Shown: positions 35,292-44,537, numbered from the stretch's first letter. The stretch: DNA of 64,000 nucleotides from Bacillus sp. AFS006103 (GCA_002559145.1 NTXX01000027.1:1-64000), one strand, 5' to 3'. A program made the numbers and translations. Notes: generated from the letters alone by a model not told the origin.

Positions 35292-35468
35292 TTAATTAAA
35301 TGCATCAGCTTCACGCCACTGTCCGAAACTATCCATTTGCTTGAGACTTTTTGGCTTCATTTTTTTATCTTGGCTATTTGCTTTCTTTTGCAGGTTTGCA
35401 AAATAGTCATTAATTGAATTTCCATATTGCTTATTACTAGAGTTCGAACGAGATTTTTGATTAGTCAT
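35292..35468 (-). CDS. Candidate RiPP precursor peptide (58 aa)
   Basis: The start is placed at ATG 35466-35468, preceded by GCAGGGA; the longer frame to 35501 has no ribosome site. The peptide has a polar, Asn/Gln/Lys/Ser-rich leader-like part (residues 1-45) and a contrasting C-terminus, DSFGQWREADAFN. That tail holds three aromatic residues followed within two positions by a polar one (FGQ, WRE, FN), resembling cyclophane motifs of rSAM-modified peptides. It contains no Cys, so thioether formation is excluded. It lies first in an operon with an rSAM/SPASM enzyme and a cupin oxygenase and is followed by a leaky terminator. No transporter or protease gene is present, so the mature product may act inside the cell. 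Confidence 0.65.
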   Translation of the reverse strand: MTNQKSRSNSSNKQYGNSINDYFANLQKKANSQDKKMKPKSLKQMDSFGQWREADAFN

Positions 35469-35580
35469 AAAGTCCCTGCTTTCTATTAATTTTATAAACA
35501 CTATGAATATAGTACCATATGATGTTAAAATTAACCATATAGTAATATATTAAAATTTTTTAAACAGAAGGAAAGATAAT

Positions 35581-36051
35581 GTGATAAAAGTGGAGGAAAC
35601 TACGCCCATATATTTTAGTGATAAAAACCTAGAAAAAGCCGTTAGAGCAAGGTTAAACGTAAGTGAAGATACAGTTATTCTTAAGGAAGATGTTCTGCAA
35701 ATAGAAATTCTTGCGGCCGACAATATGAAGATCGAATCAATAGAAGGATTACAGCACTTTACTAATCTAAAAGAACTATATTTACATGATAATAAAATTA
35801 TTGATATTTTACCAATCGAAAATTTACATAAGCTAGTACGACTTGAATTAGGTAACAATGACCTAGAGGACATAAATCCGTTAAGAAATTTAGTGAATTT
35901 AACCCGCCTAGCAATAGGATTTAGCTATAAAATCCGGACGGTTGAGCCGTTAGTGAATCTAACTCAATTGAGACACCTATTTCTTTGCAGTAATTTATTA
36001 ACAGATATTAATAAAGTATATAAAGGATTTATCTGCAAAAGTGCTAAATAA
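35581..36051 (+). CDS. Short leucine-rich-repeat protein ending inside the attachment repeat
   Basis: The start is GTG 35581 with AAGGA eight bases upstream. The 156-residue protein has an N-terminal cap (DKNLEKAVRARLNV) and about four LRR units of the SDS22/internalin-like 22-residue kind (LKELYLHDNKIIDILPIENL, LVRLELGNNDLEDINPLRNL, LRHLFLCSNLLTDI). The frame then enters the repeat and ends KVYKGFICKSAK-stop. With the left repeat sequence instead, as in an excised circle, the frame would end at the same place (TAG for TAA). It is divergent from the RiPP-type operon. It may be a naturally short LRR protein or one shortened when the attachment site formed. Confidence 0.7.
   Translation: MIKVEETTPIYFSDKNLEKAVRARLNVSEDTVILKEDVLQIEILAADNMKIESIEGLQHFTNLKELYLHDNKIIDILPIENLHKLVRLELGNNDLEDINPLRNLVNLTRLAIGFSYKIRTVEPLVNLTQLRHLFLCSNLLTDINKVYKGFICKSAK
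36014..36050 (+). repeat. Right attachment repeat (attR-like) of the 19-kb island
   Basis: Direct repeat of 16898-16934, with three mismatches in 37 bases and an identical 18-base block at 36033-36050. Read in the alkA register it encodes KYIKDLSAKVLN. Read in the LRR register it encodes the last codons and stop of the LRR gene. Confidence 0.85.
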
Positions 36052-36404
36052 AGAAATTACATTAGAAACTCTGGATCAATTAAGTAACAGTGAAGTAATT
36101 AATACTCTAACAAGTGTAAAAGGAATAGGCGTATGGACTGCAGAAATGTTCTTAGTCTTTTCCCAGAGCCGAGAAGATGTTTTATCTATACTAGATGTAG
36201 GTTTACAACGTGGAGCCAAATGGTTGTATAGTACTGAGGATGGGAAAAAGGCTTTAATAGAAAAAGGGGCTAAAATGGGAACCATATCGTTCACTTGCGT
36301 CCCTTTATCTATGGGAGGCTGTCAACCGTGGGTTGGTAACAAGTTACCAGACCTTCGATGATTATTATCAACATGAAATTAACAATTGCCCTTCCTCAAA
36401 ATAA
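36014..36404 (+). pseudogene. alkA: DNA-3-methyladenine glycosylase (AlkA-like), 3' half with frameshift
   Basis: The frame KYIKDLSAKVLNKEITLETL continues the protein whose first 92 codons are at 16631-16906. It contains the helix-hairpin-helix and catalytic region (VKGIGVWTAEMFL, then LDVGLQRG with the expected Asp). After GAK an extra A in an AAAA run (36272-36275) shifts the frame. Dropping it restores WEPYRSLASLYLWEAVNRG and ends at TAA 36402-36404. The rejoined protein would be about 218 residues, normal for short AlkA-type enzymes. The locus is therefore inactivated twice, by insertion and by frameshift. Excision alone would not repair it unless the extra A is a sequencing error. Confidence 0.85.
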
Positions 36405-37136
36405 TATAGATTTCTTGAAATAGGTACGCCTTTCTAATAGTAATTAGTCCCCTTTGAATAAAAGTAGAACTCGCTAGCTAATAAATAATAAAAACAATCT
36501 AAGTCTTCACATTCTTCTTTCAAAAAACAAAGCCCTTCTCATTCGATATCGGACCAAGCTCATATTGCAAAGAACAATGGCGAACAGTGACTGTCATTGT
36601 TCGCCATTAAAAATGCTAAAGTCTTTATTGGCTGGACTTTATGGGAATAAAAATTACCAAACCTGGCACGCAGGTCTCAGGCAGTTTTGAAGTTTGAGAG
36701 AAGGTATTATTTTTTGTTATTCTTTGAAAACATATGTTGTTGAGAGTACTTGATTTAAAGGGTATTTCGAGCATCTTTTTACAATTAAGTAATCTTTAAT
36801 TTTAATCTATGATTTGTGGTATGTTACCAAAATGTGACCACTCTACTATTTAATATTTAGAGCTTACCTATAGTTACCGACAATATCTGCAATCCTTTTA
36901 TAGAGAATCTGCTTTTTTATAACACGATGGAGTATTTTTTATATGTAATCACTCACTCAGCTAACCTTACATCTTTTATAGCAATTAATCATCTATTAAA
37001 AAGATATTTTACACTCAAAAACTATTGCTATTATACCGCTACTTTTCCATTTATTAACATTATGGACTTAAAATAGCATTTAACACTTAAAAAATAGAAA
37101 TCCATTTACGGTTTAGTATAATATTTATTTAAATAA
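36405..37136. other. 732-bp interval without a recognisable gene
   Basis: AT-rich, with no supported frame. A perfect 11-bp stem lies at 36576-36608 (AATGGCGAACA and its complement), without a T-run. It may be a terminator for the former alkA transcript or a small repeat. Nothing else stands out. Confidence 0.4.
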
Positions 37137-37163
37137 GCACCATCCAACTTTTTTGGATGGTGC
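37137..37163 (-). terminator. Terminator of the first STAND NTPase gene
   Basis: GCACCATCC pairs with GGATGGTGC through a nine-base loop. TTATTT follows on the minus strand. It lies about 35 bases past the stop of the gene at 37198. Confidence 0.75.
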
Positions 37164-37197
37164 CTGGAAATTTTCCTCCCTCGATTCGCCACAGAGA

Positions 37198-40100
37198 TTA
37201 CACTGCAGGATTCTTTCTCAAAAATAATACTTCATTTTTCTCAACTAATTTAATAAATTCATGTTCGATGACGCCGCTATATTTTATCTCCAATGTAATT
37301 CGATAAATATAAGGAAGCAGTTTGTCAATATACACCCTCTGCATACCTTTGCCATTGATAATTGATTCTTTTAAAACGGAATAACCTTGATAAAATACAT
37401 CTAGTACATTCTTTAGCGCAGGTGCAATAATCGACGGCTCTCTCTGTACCTTGAAGATCTCATAGTAGATCATACGACCATATTCAAATAAAAATGACCC
37501 TCTTACTAAAGGCTGTAGTGATGTCGTTCCTATGACAGCATACAAATAATGTACTTCTTTGGACAATTGTACAGGAATTGTTTCCAGCCTTTCATAAAGA
37601 ATTGAGTTATACATTGTTAGCAATTCGTTAGCAAGAATATACTTCTCTTCAGATAACGGAAGTTCTATCAGTAATTCGATATATTCACTCATCCTTTGAC
37701 GATGCGAATGTGTGGGTAGGTTCTCCTTAAGAATAGCAATAGCATTTTCTTTATTAAGTAACCGGCTTTCCTCAATTTGGTCAAGTTCAATTTGTAATTG
37801 AATGAGTGCTTGGGAAGAATAGGTGGTTCTCATCATTCCCCTAAAAAATCGTTCTGCTTCCATTCGATGATACATAGTTAATTTGGATATTTCCTCAAAT
37901 TTAAACAGGCCCAAATGAAATTCAGGCATGATAATAAATGCTTGCTCATTTAGTAATGGAAATTCTTTTTTTAAACTTTCTATCCCTGCGACAACACGTT
38001 GTAAACTAGCAAAATATTCGTAATACGTGTCGATAAAACTGCTACCTATACTAAACACTTTATCGACAAAGAAAGAAGTCGGATATTCAAATTCTATGCA
38101 ATTAAGAATTTTTGTCTCCTCCGTTAAGAGCATGGTATAACCGTAAAGTAACAGACCATCCAAATAGCATAAAAAAATTCGATCATATAGGGTAAGGCCA
38201 ACCTTTTGTCGGATTGCACTCGTTAACTCTGTTCCCCATAATATAACATCATTATCTTTCCTGTTTTTAGCAAATACTCTAATATGTAACAGAGCATATT
38301 CATAATAAAACACCAAGTGTGAATGATTGTTTTCAATTGCTTCAATGAAACTTTTCAATGGTAACTTTTTCTTTGGGTAAATAGAATGACGAAGCAATGA
38401 AAGTGCATTCTTTTTATTGGTTTTTAAATAGGCGTACAATTGATTATTGCCCTTTATTAATACTTCGTCGCCGTTATCGGTTTTTTTAAGTAAAAGCCAT
38501 TGAAGCTGTAAGGATTTAAAAAACAACGCTGTTCTCTCTTGTCCAATAAGCAAGGGAAAGAGAAAATCCATTTCCAGTAGTGCTTGGTCAGCGTCTAACA
38601 TTTTCATATAAGCTTCTGATACCAGATAAGCCGCTTCTCTACTTTTTAATCGGTCACGTTCAATTTTTAATAAAGTAATTGCCTGCTCTAACCTTTCAAA
38701 TGAGTCAGCTGTCTCATAGTAATATCTTGCGACAAGAGGTAACGTTTCCTTATAGTTTTTCGGTAACTTTAAAAATTTCATTTGGGATAAGTATTCAAAC
38801 AACAGACCCACATAAGAAGGAAGTGAGTCTATTTTTGAGTAATCTTGTTCAATTAACTGAAGCCAGTTTGAAGCTAATGTACGCAATTCATCTTGATAAA
38901 AGTCCTGTTTCTGTAATGTGTCACGTATCGATGTATTCACCAAACTATAGGTGTTTACAGACTGCTTTTTCCGAACCTTTAACCAATACCTTAAATCATT
39001 TAATTGTCCAAGCAATTCAAAACCCGGGTTTATGCCATTAAGTAAATAACTTATTTCTTCAAGCGTCAGTGGTTTTGGCGAAAATGCTAATAATGCTGCA
39101 AGTTGGGATATTTGTCCAAAATATTTCTGCCCGTAAAGCTGACGTAAATATCGCATATAGTAAGACATCACATCTTCCATCGACTCTACTCTTGCATCAG
39201 GCATTTGTTTCCTTAACATAGAGTAGGGCTGAATGATTAACATCCGTTTATCATCGAGGTTAGTAACAAATTGCTGTGCGGCCTCATCCTTATACTTAAG
39301 CTTATCTTTAGCATAATTCACTAATAGTTTGATATTGAACAGGTCATCTTGCCTTACAGTTCTTGGTGCAGCCTTCAATTCCTCAGGCAACTTAATTGTT
39401 TCCCCATATTGATATTTTGCTGTTAATAATACATATAATCCCTCAGGAAGAGGCGGCATCTCTAAAAGGGTCTGAAGTAACCGTTCCCGGTTCACACTCG
39501 TTAATTCATCAAGCCCATCTAAAGTAAAAATCAGCTTTTCCTTCCCAATTTCTGATTTTAATTGTTTAAAATAGGCTGTTAATACGTTGTAAAACTGTTG
39601 TGGGTCGAGCTGGTCCTTTGGATCAAAGGAAAGGTAGGTGTTCAATGTTTTTGTTTCCTTCTTGCTTACTACGACCGTTCGTAAACTTGAAATCATATCT
39701 TCTTTTAAGGTTTGTAATTGGTTCTCCTTATAGTTATTAAAGTAAACGGCACGACGAATCAGCTTGGGAGAATCCCATTTGTTTAATTTCAATTCATCTA
39801 TTGCCTGAACCAGCGTTGTTTTCCCCATTCCCTCTTCCATAACTAAATACAGGTAGCCGTTGGGTTTTTCTTTCGTGATTGTTGTAATCCAAGAAGTTAA
39901 ATATGAGGGTTCCAAAAAGTCCAGATAGGAAATTCGCTCTTCAAAATTCTGTATATCTTCTTTATAGTCTGAGTCCAGCTCTTGTAAGGAAGAGGATTGC
40001 AGCTTCTTCGTTTCCGAAAAATAATGAACAATACTATGAATCTTCTCCTGATGTTTCTTCGTTTTCTTTCCACGCTTATAATTTAAATATTCTACGAAAC

Positions 40101-40947
40101 TGCTCGCAGCATCATACCCTTCAAAAAGTAAGACATCTTCATTATCTATGTACATAAATGGATCAATATAAAAACGAGTATCCTTTATTTGAATCATCCA
40201 ATCCTTCTCTTCTTGAAAAACCTTTACTTGATTATATAGAGTGGTAATGGTGATTTCGCTAAGGTGATCTCTAATATTCCTAAGCTGGTTTTCCAAATTT
40301 TGTTGGAACGTTTCATCCTCAAAGGTTCCGAGTGAACCATGTCCAATATTTTTATTTCGCCAATTAACTATTTTATGGTCATCGTAGAGTTTATAGACGG
40401 CTTGTAAAATGGTGTGGAGTTGTTTCTCCGGGAAAAGCAGTACTTTTTCTTTTTGTTGAATATTAATAATCGTTCTCGCTATCTCTAGCCACTTGCCGAG
40501 AGTTAGTTTTTCCTTGACTATTTTAAAAATTACTTCTTTGTATGATTGTGTTAATTGATCAAATGGTTGTTGAGATACCCAGAAACTAACGGTTGATAAG
40601 ATTGGAAATTTCAAAAGAACTTCATAAAAATCTTTTATTTGTAATAAAGCACCATATGGCTCTTTGGCTGAAAGCAGTTTATGGATTCGGCTATATTCAT
40701 GGGCATAGATATCAGGAAACATGCTCGTATCAAATCCGTCTGTGAACCATAATGACTCATCTAATGCCATCCTTTGACATACTTCTCTGCTGTCATACAG
40801 TGCTTCTTTGGCAGCAGTTAAAAACTGCTGCTCCCACAAATCAAACTCTGCTTTCGTAACACTATATTGAAGGTAAACTTCCTCTTGCGTCACTTTTTCC
40901 GTAAGTACATCAAGCACTATTTGAAATTTATTTAATTGTTTAATCAT
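37198..40947 (-). CDS. STAND-type NTPase with HEPN-like N-terminal region (1249 aa)
   Basis: AAAGGAGG lies upstream of ATG 40947. Residues 1-340 are helical and contain NWRNKNIGHGSLG (about 195-207), an R-x5-H motif of the HEPN kind seen in RNase and nucleotide-modifying effectors. The NTPase follows: LVMEEGMGKTTLVQA (variant Walker A without the usual GxxGxGK first Gly, about 368-382) and KLIFTLDGLDEL (Walker B, about 472-483). The C-terminal 600 residues are helical repeats (TPR-like). This is the layout of STAND immune sensors, which detect invaders through the repeats and then fire an effector. It is followed by a terminator and lies 480 bases downstream of the CorA-like gene, in the same direction. 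Confidence 0.75.
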   Translation of the reverse strand: MIKQLNKFQIVLDVLTEKVTQEEVYLQYSVTKAEFDLWEQQFLTAAKEALYDSREVCQRMALDESLWFTDGFDTSMFPDIYAHEYSRIHKLLSAKEPYGALLQIKDFYEVLLKFPILSTVSFWVSQQPFDQLTQSYKEVIFKIVKEKLTLGKWLEIARTIINIQQKEKVLLFPEKQLHTILQAVYKLYDDHKIVNWRNKNIGHGSLGTFEDETFQQNLENQLRNIRDHLSEITITTLYNQVKVFQEEKDWMIQIKDTRFYIDPFMYIDNEDVLLFEGYDAASSFVEYLNYKRGKKTKKHQEKIHSIVHYFSETKKLQSSSLQELDSDYKEDIQNFEERISYLDFLEPSYLTSWITTITKEKPNGYLYLVMEEGMGKTTLVQAIDELKLNKWDSPKLIRRAVYFNNYKENQLQTLKEDMISSLRTVVVSKKETKTLNTYLSFDPKDQLDPQQFYNVLTAYFKQLKSEIGKEKLIFTLDGLDELTSVNRERLLQTLLEMPPLPEGLYVLLTAKYQYGETIKLPEELKAAPRTVRQDDLFNIKLLVNYAKDKLKYKDEAAQQFVTNLDDKRMLIIQPYSMLRKQMPDARVESMEDVMSYYMRYLRQLYGQKYFGQISQLAALLAFSPKPLTLEEISYLLNGINPGFELLGQLNDLRYWLKVRKKQSVNTYSLVNTSIRDTLQKQDFYQDELRTLASNWLQLIEQDYSKIDSLPSYVGLLFEYLSQMKFLKLPKNYKETLPLVARYYYETADSFERLEQAITLLKIERDRLKSREAAYLVSEAYMKMLDADQALLEMDFLFPLLIGQERTALFFKSLQLQWLLLKKTDNGDEVLIKGNNQLYAYLKTNKKNALSLLRHSIYPKKKLPLKSFIEAIENNHSHLVFYYEYALLHIRVFAKNRKDNDVILWGTELTSAIRQKVGLTLYDRIFLCYLDGLLLYGYTMLLTEETKILNCIEFEYPTSFFVDKVFSIGSSFIDTYYEYFASLQRVVAGIESLKKEFPLLNEQAFIIMPEFHLGLFKFEEISKLTMYHRMEAERFFRGMMRTTYSSQALIQLQIELDQIEESRLLNKENAIAILKENLPTHSHRQRMSEYIELLIELPLSEEKYILANELLTMYNSILYERLETIPVQLSKEVHYLYAVIGTTSLQPLVRGSFLFEYGRMIYYEIFKVQREPSIIAPALKNVLDVFYQGYSVLKESIINGKGMQRVYIDKLLPYIYRITLEIKYSGVIEHEFIKLVEKNEVLFLRKNPAV

Positions 40948-41429
40948 AAAAAGCGTAAACCTCCTTTTCCTATCCCCTCCATATGTCCATTTTCTCCATC
41001 AGACTACACGGAATTTAAGTTCTCAGCGCCGATGGTAGTAGTTTGGGGAACATTGTTTCTGTGAGAGTAGTATGTTGCCAGGTATTTTTTCTTTTCTAGT
41101 TCCTATAAAATCAACTTATTAAGCATTTGACTTTCGTCCGCATCTCTCTTGGCTACTTTCGAACAAGTAAACATTGGTAATTCATTTCCATAAAAATACA
41201 CTCAATGAATGGACTAACACAAATTTGCTCTCCAGTTGAGGTGGATTAAAAATAGTTTGCCTTGCTGTAGCTGGAACACACCATGGTATTTTTTTCGATT
41301 TATACCCTTGATTATCCTCCTCATGTAAAAATTGAACGGTTGCCTAATGATCTGAATTTTTCCTACCCTTATTAATTGATAGTTTTGAAATTGATTTAGC
41401 GAGCGAATAATAATAAAAACTTACTATCC
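40948..41429. other. 482-bp interval without a recognisable gene
   Basis: Only the ribosome site of the STAND gene at its left end is clear. No convincing terminator for the CorA-like gene was found, so read-through into the STAND gene is possible. Confidence 0.4.
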
Positions 41430-44400
41430 TTACTCTTCCTTCTCACAAACTATTATATATTCGACAGGTGAAGAGTCATCTTTTGTCAGTAATTGTACCG
41501 TACACTTTTCGGAGGTTACATCTACTTGTTTTGTATTATTTTTAGCTACGTTGTAATGCCAGAAGCCAATGCATCCTAGCACAAGAAGAGTAGAAAAGAT
41601 AATCCATGCTTGGACGGAGAAATACGCTTTGCCTGTTTTGTTTTCCTTTTTACGGTTTTCTTTAAGTGATAAAGAGGCCGTGATTATTATCACCATACCT
41701 AATGCATAAGCAAAAAGGAAGTTATTACTATCCGCAATAAAAGGGATGTTCATCCCTAATAAACCAGTCGTTAATGTAGCCGGTAATAATAAATAAGTTA
41801 CCGTTTGAATAATGCGGTTTTGGCCTTCTGTTTCTTTACGTTGATCCTCTGCTTTTTTCAACACCAATTTTTGTTCTGCTGTATGAATAATCTCATAAAA
41901 GGTTTGTAACTTTTTGTTTAGCTCCGTTTGTAATTGAAGTAGCCCCTTTTCTTGCAGAATGTAGTTGTACAATTTATTAAAATGCGGGTTTAATGAAATC
42001 GTTTCATGAATGCCTTGTAGTTGGGATACGATGATATTATTGCGTAAATCGATATAAACGCGTAACTTCTCTTGATCTAGTGAATCCGATGATAGCACTT
42101 CAGCAGCATTTTCAATTTCACGATTAACGACCATCAATTGATAACGCAATGCCTCCGTTTCCATTAAGATAAACATATACATAAAGTAATAGCTTTCATT
42201 TTCTTTACCTTTTATCAATGAAGATACATTCGCACATCCTTTTTCTGAAACACACCAATACACTTGTTGAAACAGCTCTTTAACCCCATCCTCATTAAAT
42301 GCTACTTCATTCTCTTTTTCTAAATCATGCGTAATATGATAGATCATTTCTTTAAGTTGATTCGTTGCTTTCTGTTTTTGGCAAGGAAATTGATTATCCA
42401 TGGTTGCTTCTGTAGTCGTGAACATATAACAGCGTGACAACACCGGTTGATCAACAAGTTTCAGAACATGTGGTGTTCCATTCTTTTTTAGATGACCTAG
42501 TATGTTATCATGTACTGGCCATGTAACATTTCCTTCAAACGTTGTCCCAACATTTTCTATTGAGTTACGTACCTCTAGTTTGTCTTCGTCTATTTTACTA
42601 ACGTAATACGTTAACCATTCATATACTTCCGGTGTTATTGGCTGAATTTCACCATTTTCTACTAAGGACACATTTTCAAAATGATACACTAGGAAGCCAA
42701 CATTCATTTTCGTCAAGACTAGATCGATGGCTTTTATCGTAAATAATAATTCTGCTTCATAACCTTGAGCTTTCAGCAATTTCTTCTGTGGTTGCTGAAA
42801 ATGCGATAGTCCGAAGGCTTGGAAATCTGTTATTTGGTACGCCTTTGCATGAACATTTGTTGCTTCATGATCAGTAAAAAGCATTTTCTTGATATGGGGA
42901 TAAACCTCATATTTCTTAAGTCCGGGGTGATATTTTGTACCATCAAATAGGTCAAGTTCATTAAATAAACATTTATAGTAAAATGGTTCAATTCGGTACA
43001 AACTCATGGATTGAATTGTAACATTTGGTTCTAATTCATCGGTTTGTTTCTCAAACTTTTTTTCACAGTCTCGTAGCTTTGCATCAACATCTGCTGAAAC
43101 TTCTTTTAGATAGTTTTGTTGAAACGTAATATCATTTTTTTCAAACAATGATTTATAAATTAAGTTATAATGCAAAATTTGGGCAATCGGTGCCTCAATC
43201 AATTTTGGAATATACTTTTCAACATTCCGATTTTCTTCCTTCATACGGATTATTTCATTTTGTAAATCTTCGAGATTTTTACCATAATAGGCATGATTTG
43301 CTTCGGCCAATAATTCAAGTTTCTTATCCGTAACATAACGAAGAGCATCCACTTGTGTTAAAACAAGCATATATAAGTAATAGTAATTGATTTTTATTTT
43401 GGTACCAAAATCTCCTGTTAAAAAATTACGATTGGATTGCAATGATGGCTTAAAGACATTAAAACCCGCCATTCCACGAATCATTCCACTCCACCACGTA
43501 TCCTCAAAAGTGTGCAAAATATCCCCTGGTCTCACAATGGTTCGGTATTTAGCATTATAGCCATTCGCTACACGGTACAATGTGTTCTCGACAATATCAT
43601 CAACTTGATCTGTACTCGTTTCAACAGTAGCATATGTTAGGAGCTGCACACGTTGATTACCAATCTTATCCTCATTATGCTTTTCTTTTTCTTGCATAAA
43701 AACCGCTTCGATAGGCAATCTACGAATCATACTTTGTGTAAATTCGAGCCATTTAAATGATAACGGTTTGATTGGTGGTTTTTGAATCGTTGCTTTTTGG
43801 TCTTTCGGTAAAGACTTTACTTTATTTGTATAAAGCGTTTGATCCTGTGGAAGAATCATGCGAACATGAACGGGACCTGTCAGTTTTGATTGACTCATTT
43901 TGCGCATATAATACATCGCAAATTCATAGTCTGTTAAATCAAACGGGATGGATCTATTTTGGTTTTGATTCTGTTTTTTCTCCTCCGTTTTCACATCCGG
44001 ATTATATGTACCATAGGTGATAATCCGTTCGGGAATCGCCTCTAATTCAACCTTTTCAAAATGATACACTAGGTACCCTACTTGATACTTTGTTAAAATT
44101 ACATCAAGCCCTGCTATTTGAAATGTCAGCAAAGCTTCTTTTTTTTCATTGCCTACCTTATATTTAAGTTCTAACGCCATTTTCACTTTATTAAGATTTA
44201 TATCCGTATCCACTTCTATCGTCTGTCGGATTGGTTTTTCCTTTTCTTTTTCAGCTGTGGTATCAGGTTCTCTGAAATATTCATGCATCATACGAATTGA
44301 TAGCGGACTTTTAGCACGAAATACTTTGGCTATTGTTCGGTAGTTTTCTTCTTTTGAAAAAAATACATCATTAGCATTTGGATGAAAATAATCCTTCTCT

Positions 44401-44537
44401 AACCCTTGGTGCACTTCGAACCCCGGCCACTCTTCGATCTGATCCAGTTGTTCGTAAGGTGTCGTATATGTAAATGGTTCAATGCGATACGTCAATGATG
44501 GGAGTACAGTTGCTATACCTTGGACTTTTTGTTCCAC
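41430..44537 (-). CDS. CorA-like membrane protein with duplicated cytosolic domain (1035 aa)
   Basis: The start is GTG 44537, with AAAGGAGTG upstream. The protein has two related cytosolic units. Unit 1 begins LTYRIEPFTYTTPYEQLD and later has LLTFQIAGLDVILTK and VGYLVYHFEKVELE. Unit 2 begins SLYRIEPFYYKCLFNELD and has LLFTIKAIDLVLTK and VGFLVYHFENVSLV. A helical stalk precedes the membrane part. The first helix ends in TGLLGMNIPF, the GMN signature of CorA channels (about residue 927), and a second helix follows. A third helix and a short tail come last. Typical CorA proteins are about 320 residues. CorA-like proteins serve as membrane-damaging effectors in some type III CRISPR systems, so the adjacent STAND NTPase may be its trigger; that link is inference. 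Confidence 0.8.
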   Translation of the reverse strand: MEQKVQGIATVLPSLTYRIEPFTYTTPYEQLDQIEEWPGFEVHQGLEKDYFHPNANDVFFSKEENYRTIAKVFRAKSPLSIRMMHEYFREPDTTAEKEKEKPIRQTIEVDTDINLNKVKMALELKYKVGNEKKEALLTFQIAGLDVILTKYQVGYLVYHFEKVELEAIPERIITYGTYNPDVKTEEKKQNQNQNRSIPFDLTDYEFAMYYMRKMSQSKLTGPVHVRMILPQDQTLYTNKVKSLPKDQKATIQKPPIKPLSFKWLEFTQSMIRRLPIEAVFMQEKEKHNEDKIGNQRVQLLTYATVETSTDQVDDIVENTLYRVANGYNAKYRTIVRPGDILHTFEDTWWSGMIRGMAGFNVFKPSLQSNRNFLTGDFGTKIKINYYYLYMLVLTQVDALRYVTDKKLELLAEANHAYYGKNLEDLQNEIIRMKEENRNVEKYIPKLIEAPIAQILHYNLIYKSLFEKNDITFQQNYLKEVSADVDAKLRDCEKKFEKQTDELEPNVTIQSMSLYRIEPFYYKCLFNELDLFDGTKYHPGLKKYEVYPHIKKMLFTDHEATNVHAKAYQITDFQAFGLSHFQQPQKKLLKAQGYEAELLFTIKAIDLVLTKMNVGFLVYHFENVSLVENGEIQPITPEVYEWLTYYVSKIDEDKLEVRNSIENVGTTFEGNVTWPVHDNILGHLKKNGTPHVLKLVDQPVLSRCYMFTTTEATMDNQFPCQKQKATNQLKEMIYHITHDLEKENEVAFNEDGVKELFQQVYWCVSEKGCANVSSLIKGKENESYYFMYMFILMETEALRYQLMVVNREIENAAEVLSSDSLDQEKLRVYIDLRNNIIVSQLQGIHETISLNPHFNKLYNYILQEKGLLQLQTELNKKLQTFYEIIHTAEQKLVLKKAEDQRKETEGQNRIIQTVTYLLLPATLTTGLLGMNIPFIADSNNFLFAYALGMVIIITASLSLKENRKKENKTGKAYFSVQAWIIFSTLLVLGCIGFWHYNVAKNNTKQVDVTSEKCTVQLLTKDDSSPVEYIIVCEKEE

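Larger units (their letters stand above)
16898..36050. mobile_element. 19.1-kb integrated genomic island inserted in alkA
   Basis: The two halves of one glycosylase gene flank this segment in the right order and orientation, and 37-bp direct repeats lie exactly at the breakpoints. This is the signature of site-specific integration, not of rearrangement. The offset between repeats is 19,116 bp. Cargo: nrdG-nrdD-dNMP kinase, cytidine deaminase, the seven-gene Ycf46-like operon, a RiPP-type cluster and an LRR gene. No integrase, recombinase, relaxase or transposase gene is visible inside, so the element was mobilised in trans or has lost its recombinase. A recombinase fragment at 62.5 kb is outside the repeats and cannot be linked to it. 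Confidence 0.8.

Noticed and set aside
36041-36361. Independent 106-residue gene
   Set aside because: It is the continuation of the alkA fragment, starts at an internal GTG without a ribosome site, and its last 30 residues are out of frame because of an extra A.
41430-44537. Ordinary magnesium transporter CorA
   Set aside because: The protein is about three times the usual length, has a duplicated cytosolic region and an extra membrane helix, and lies among defence genes.
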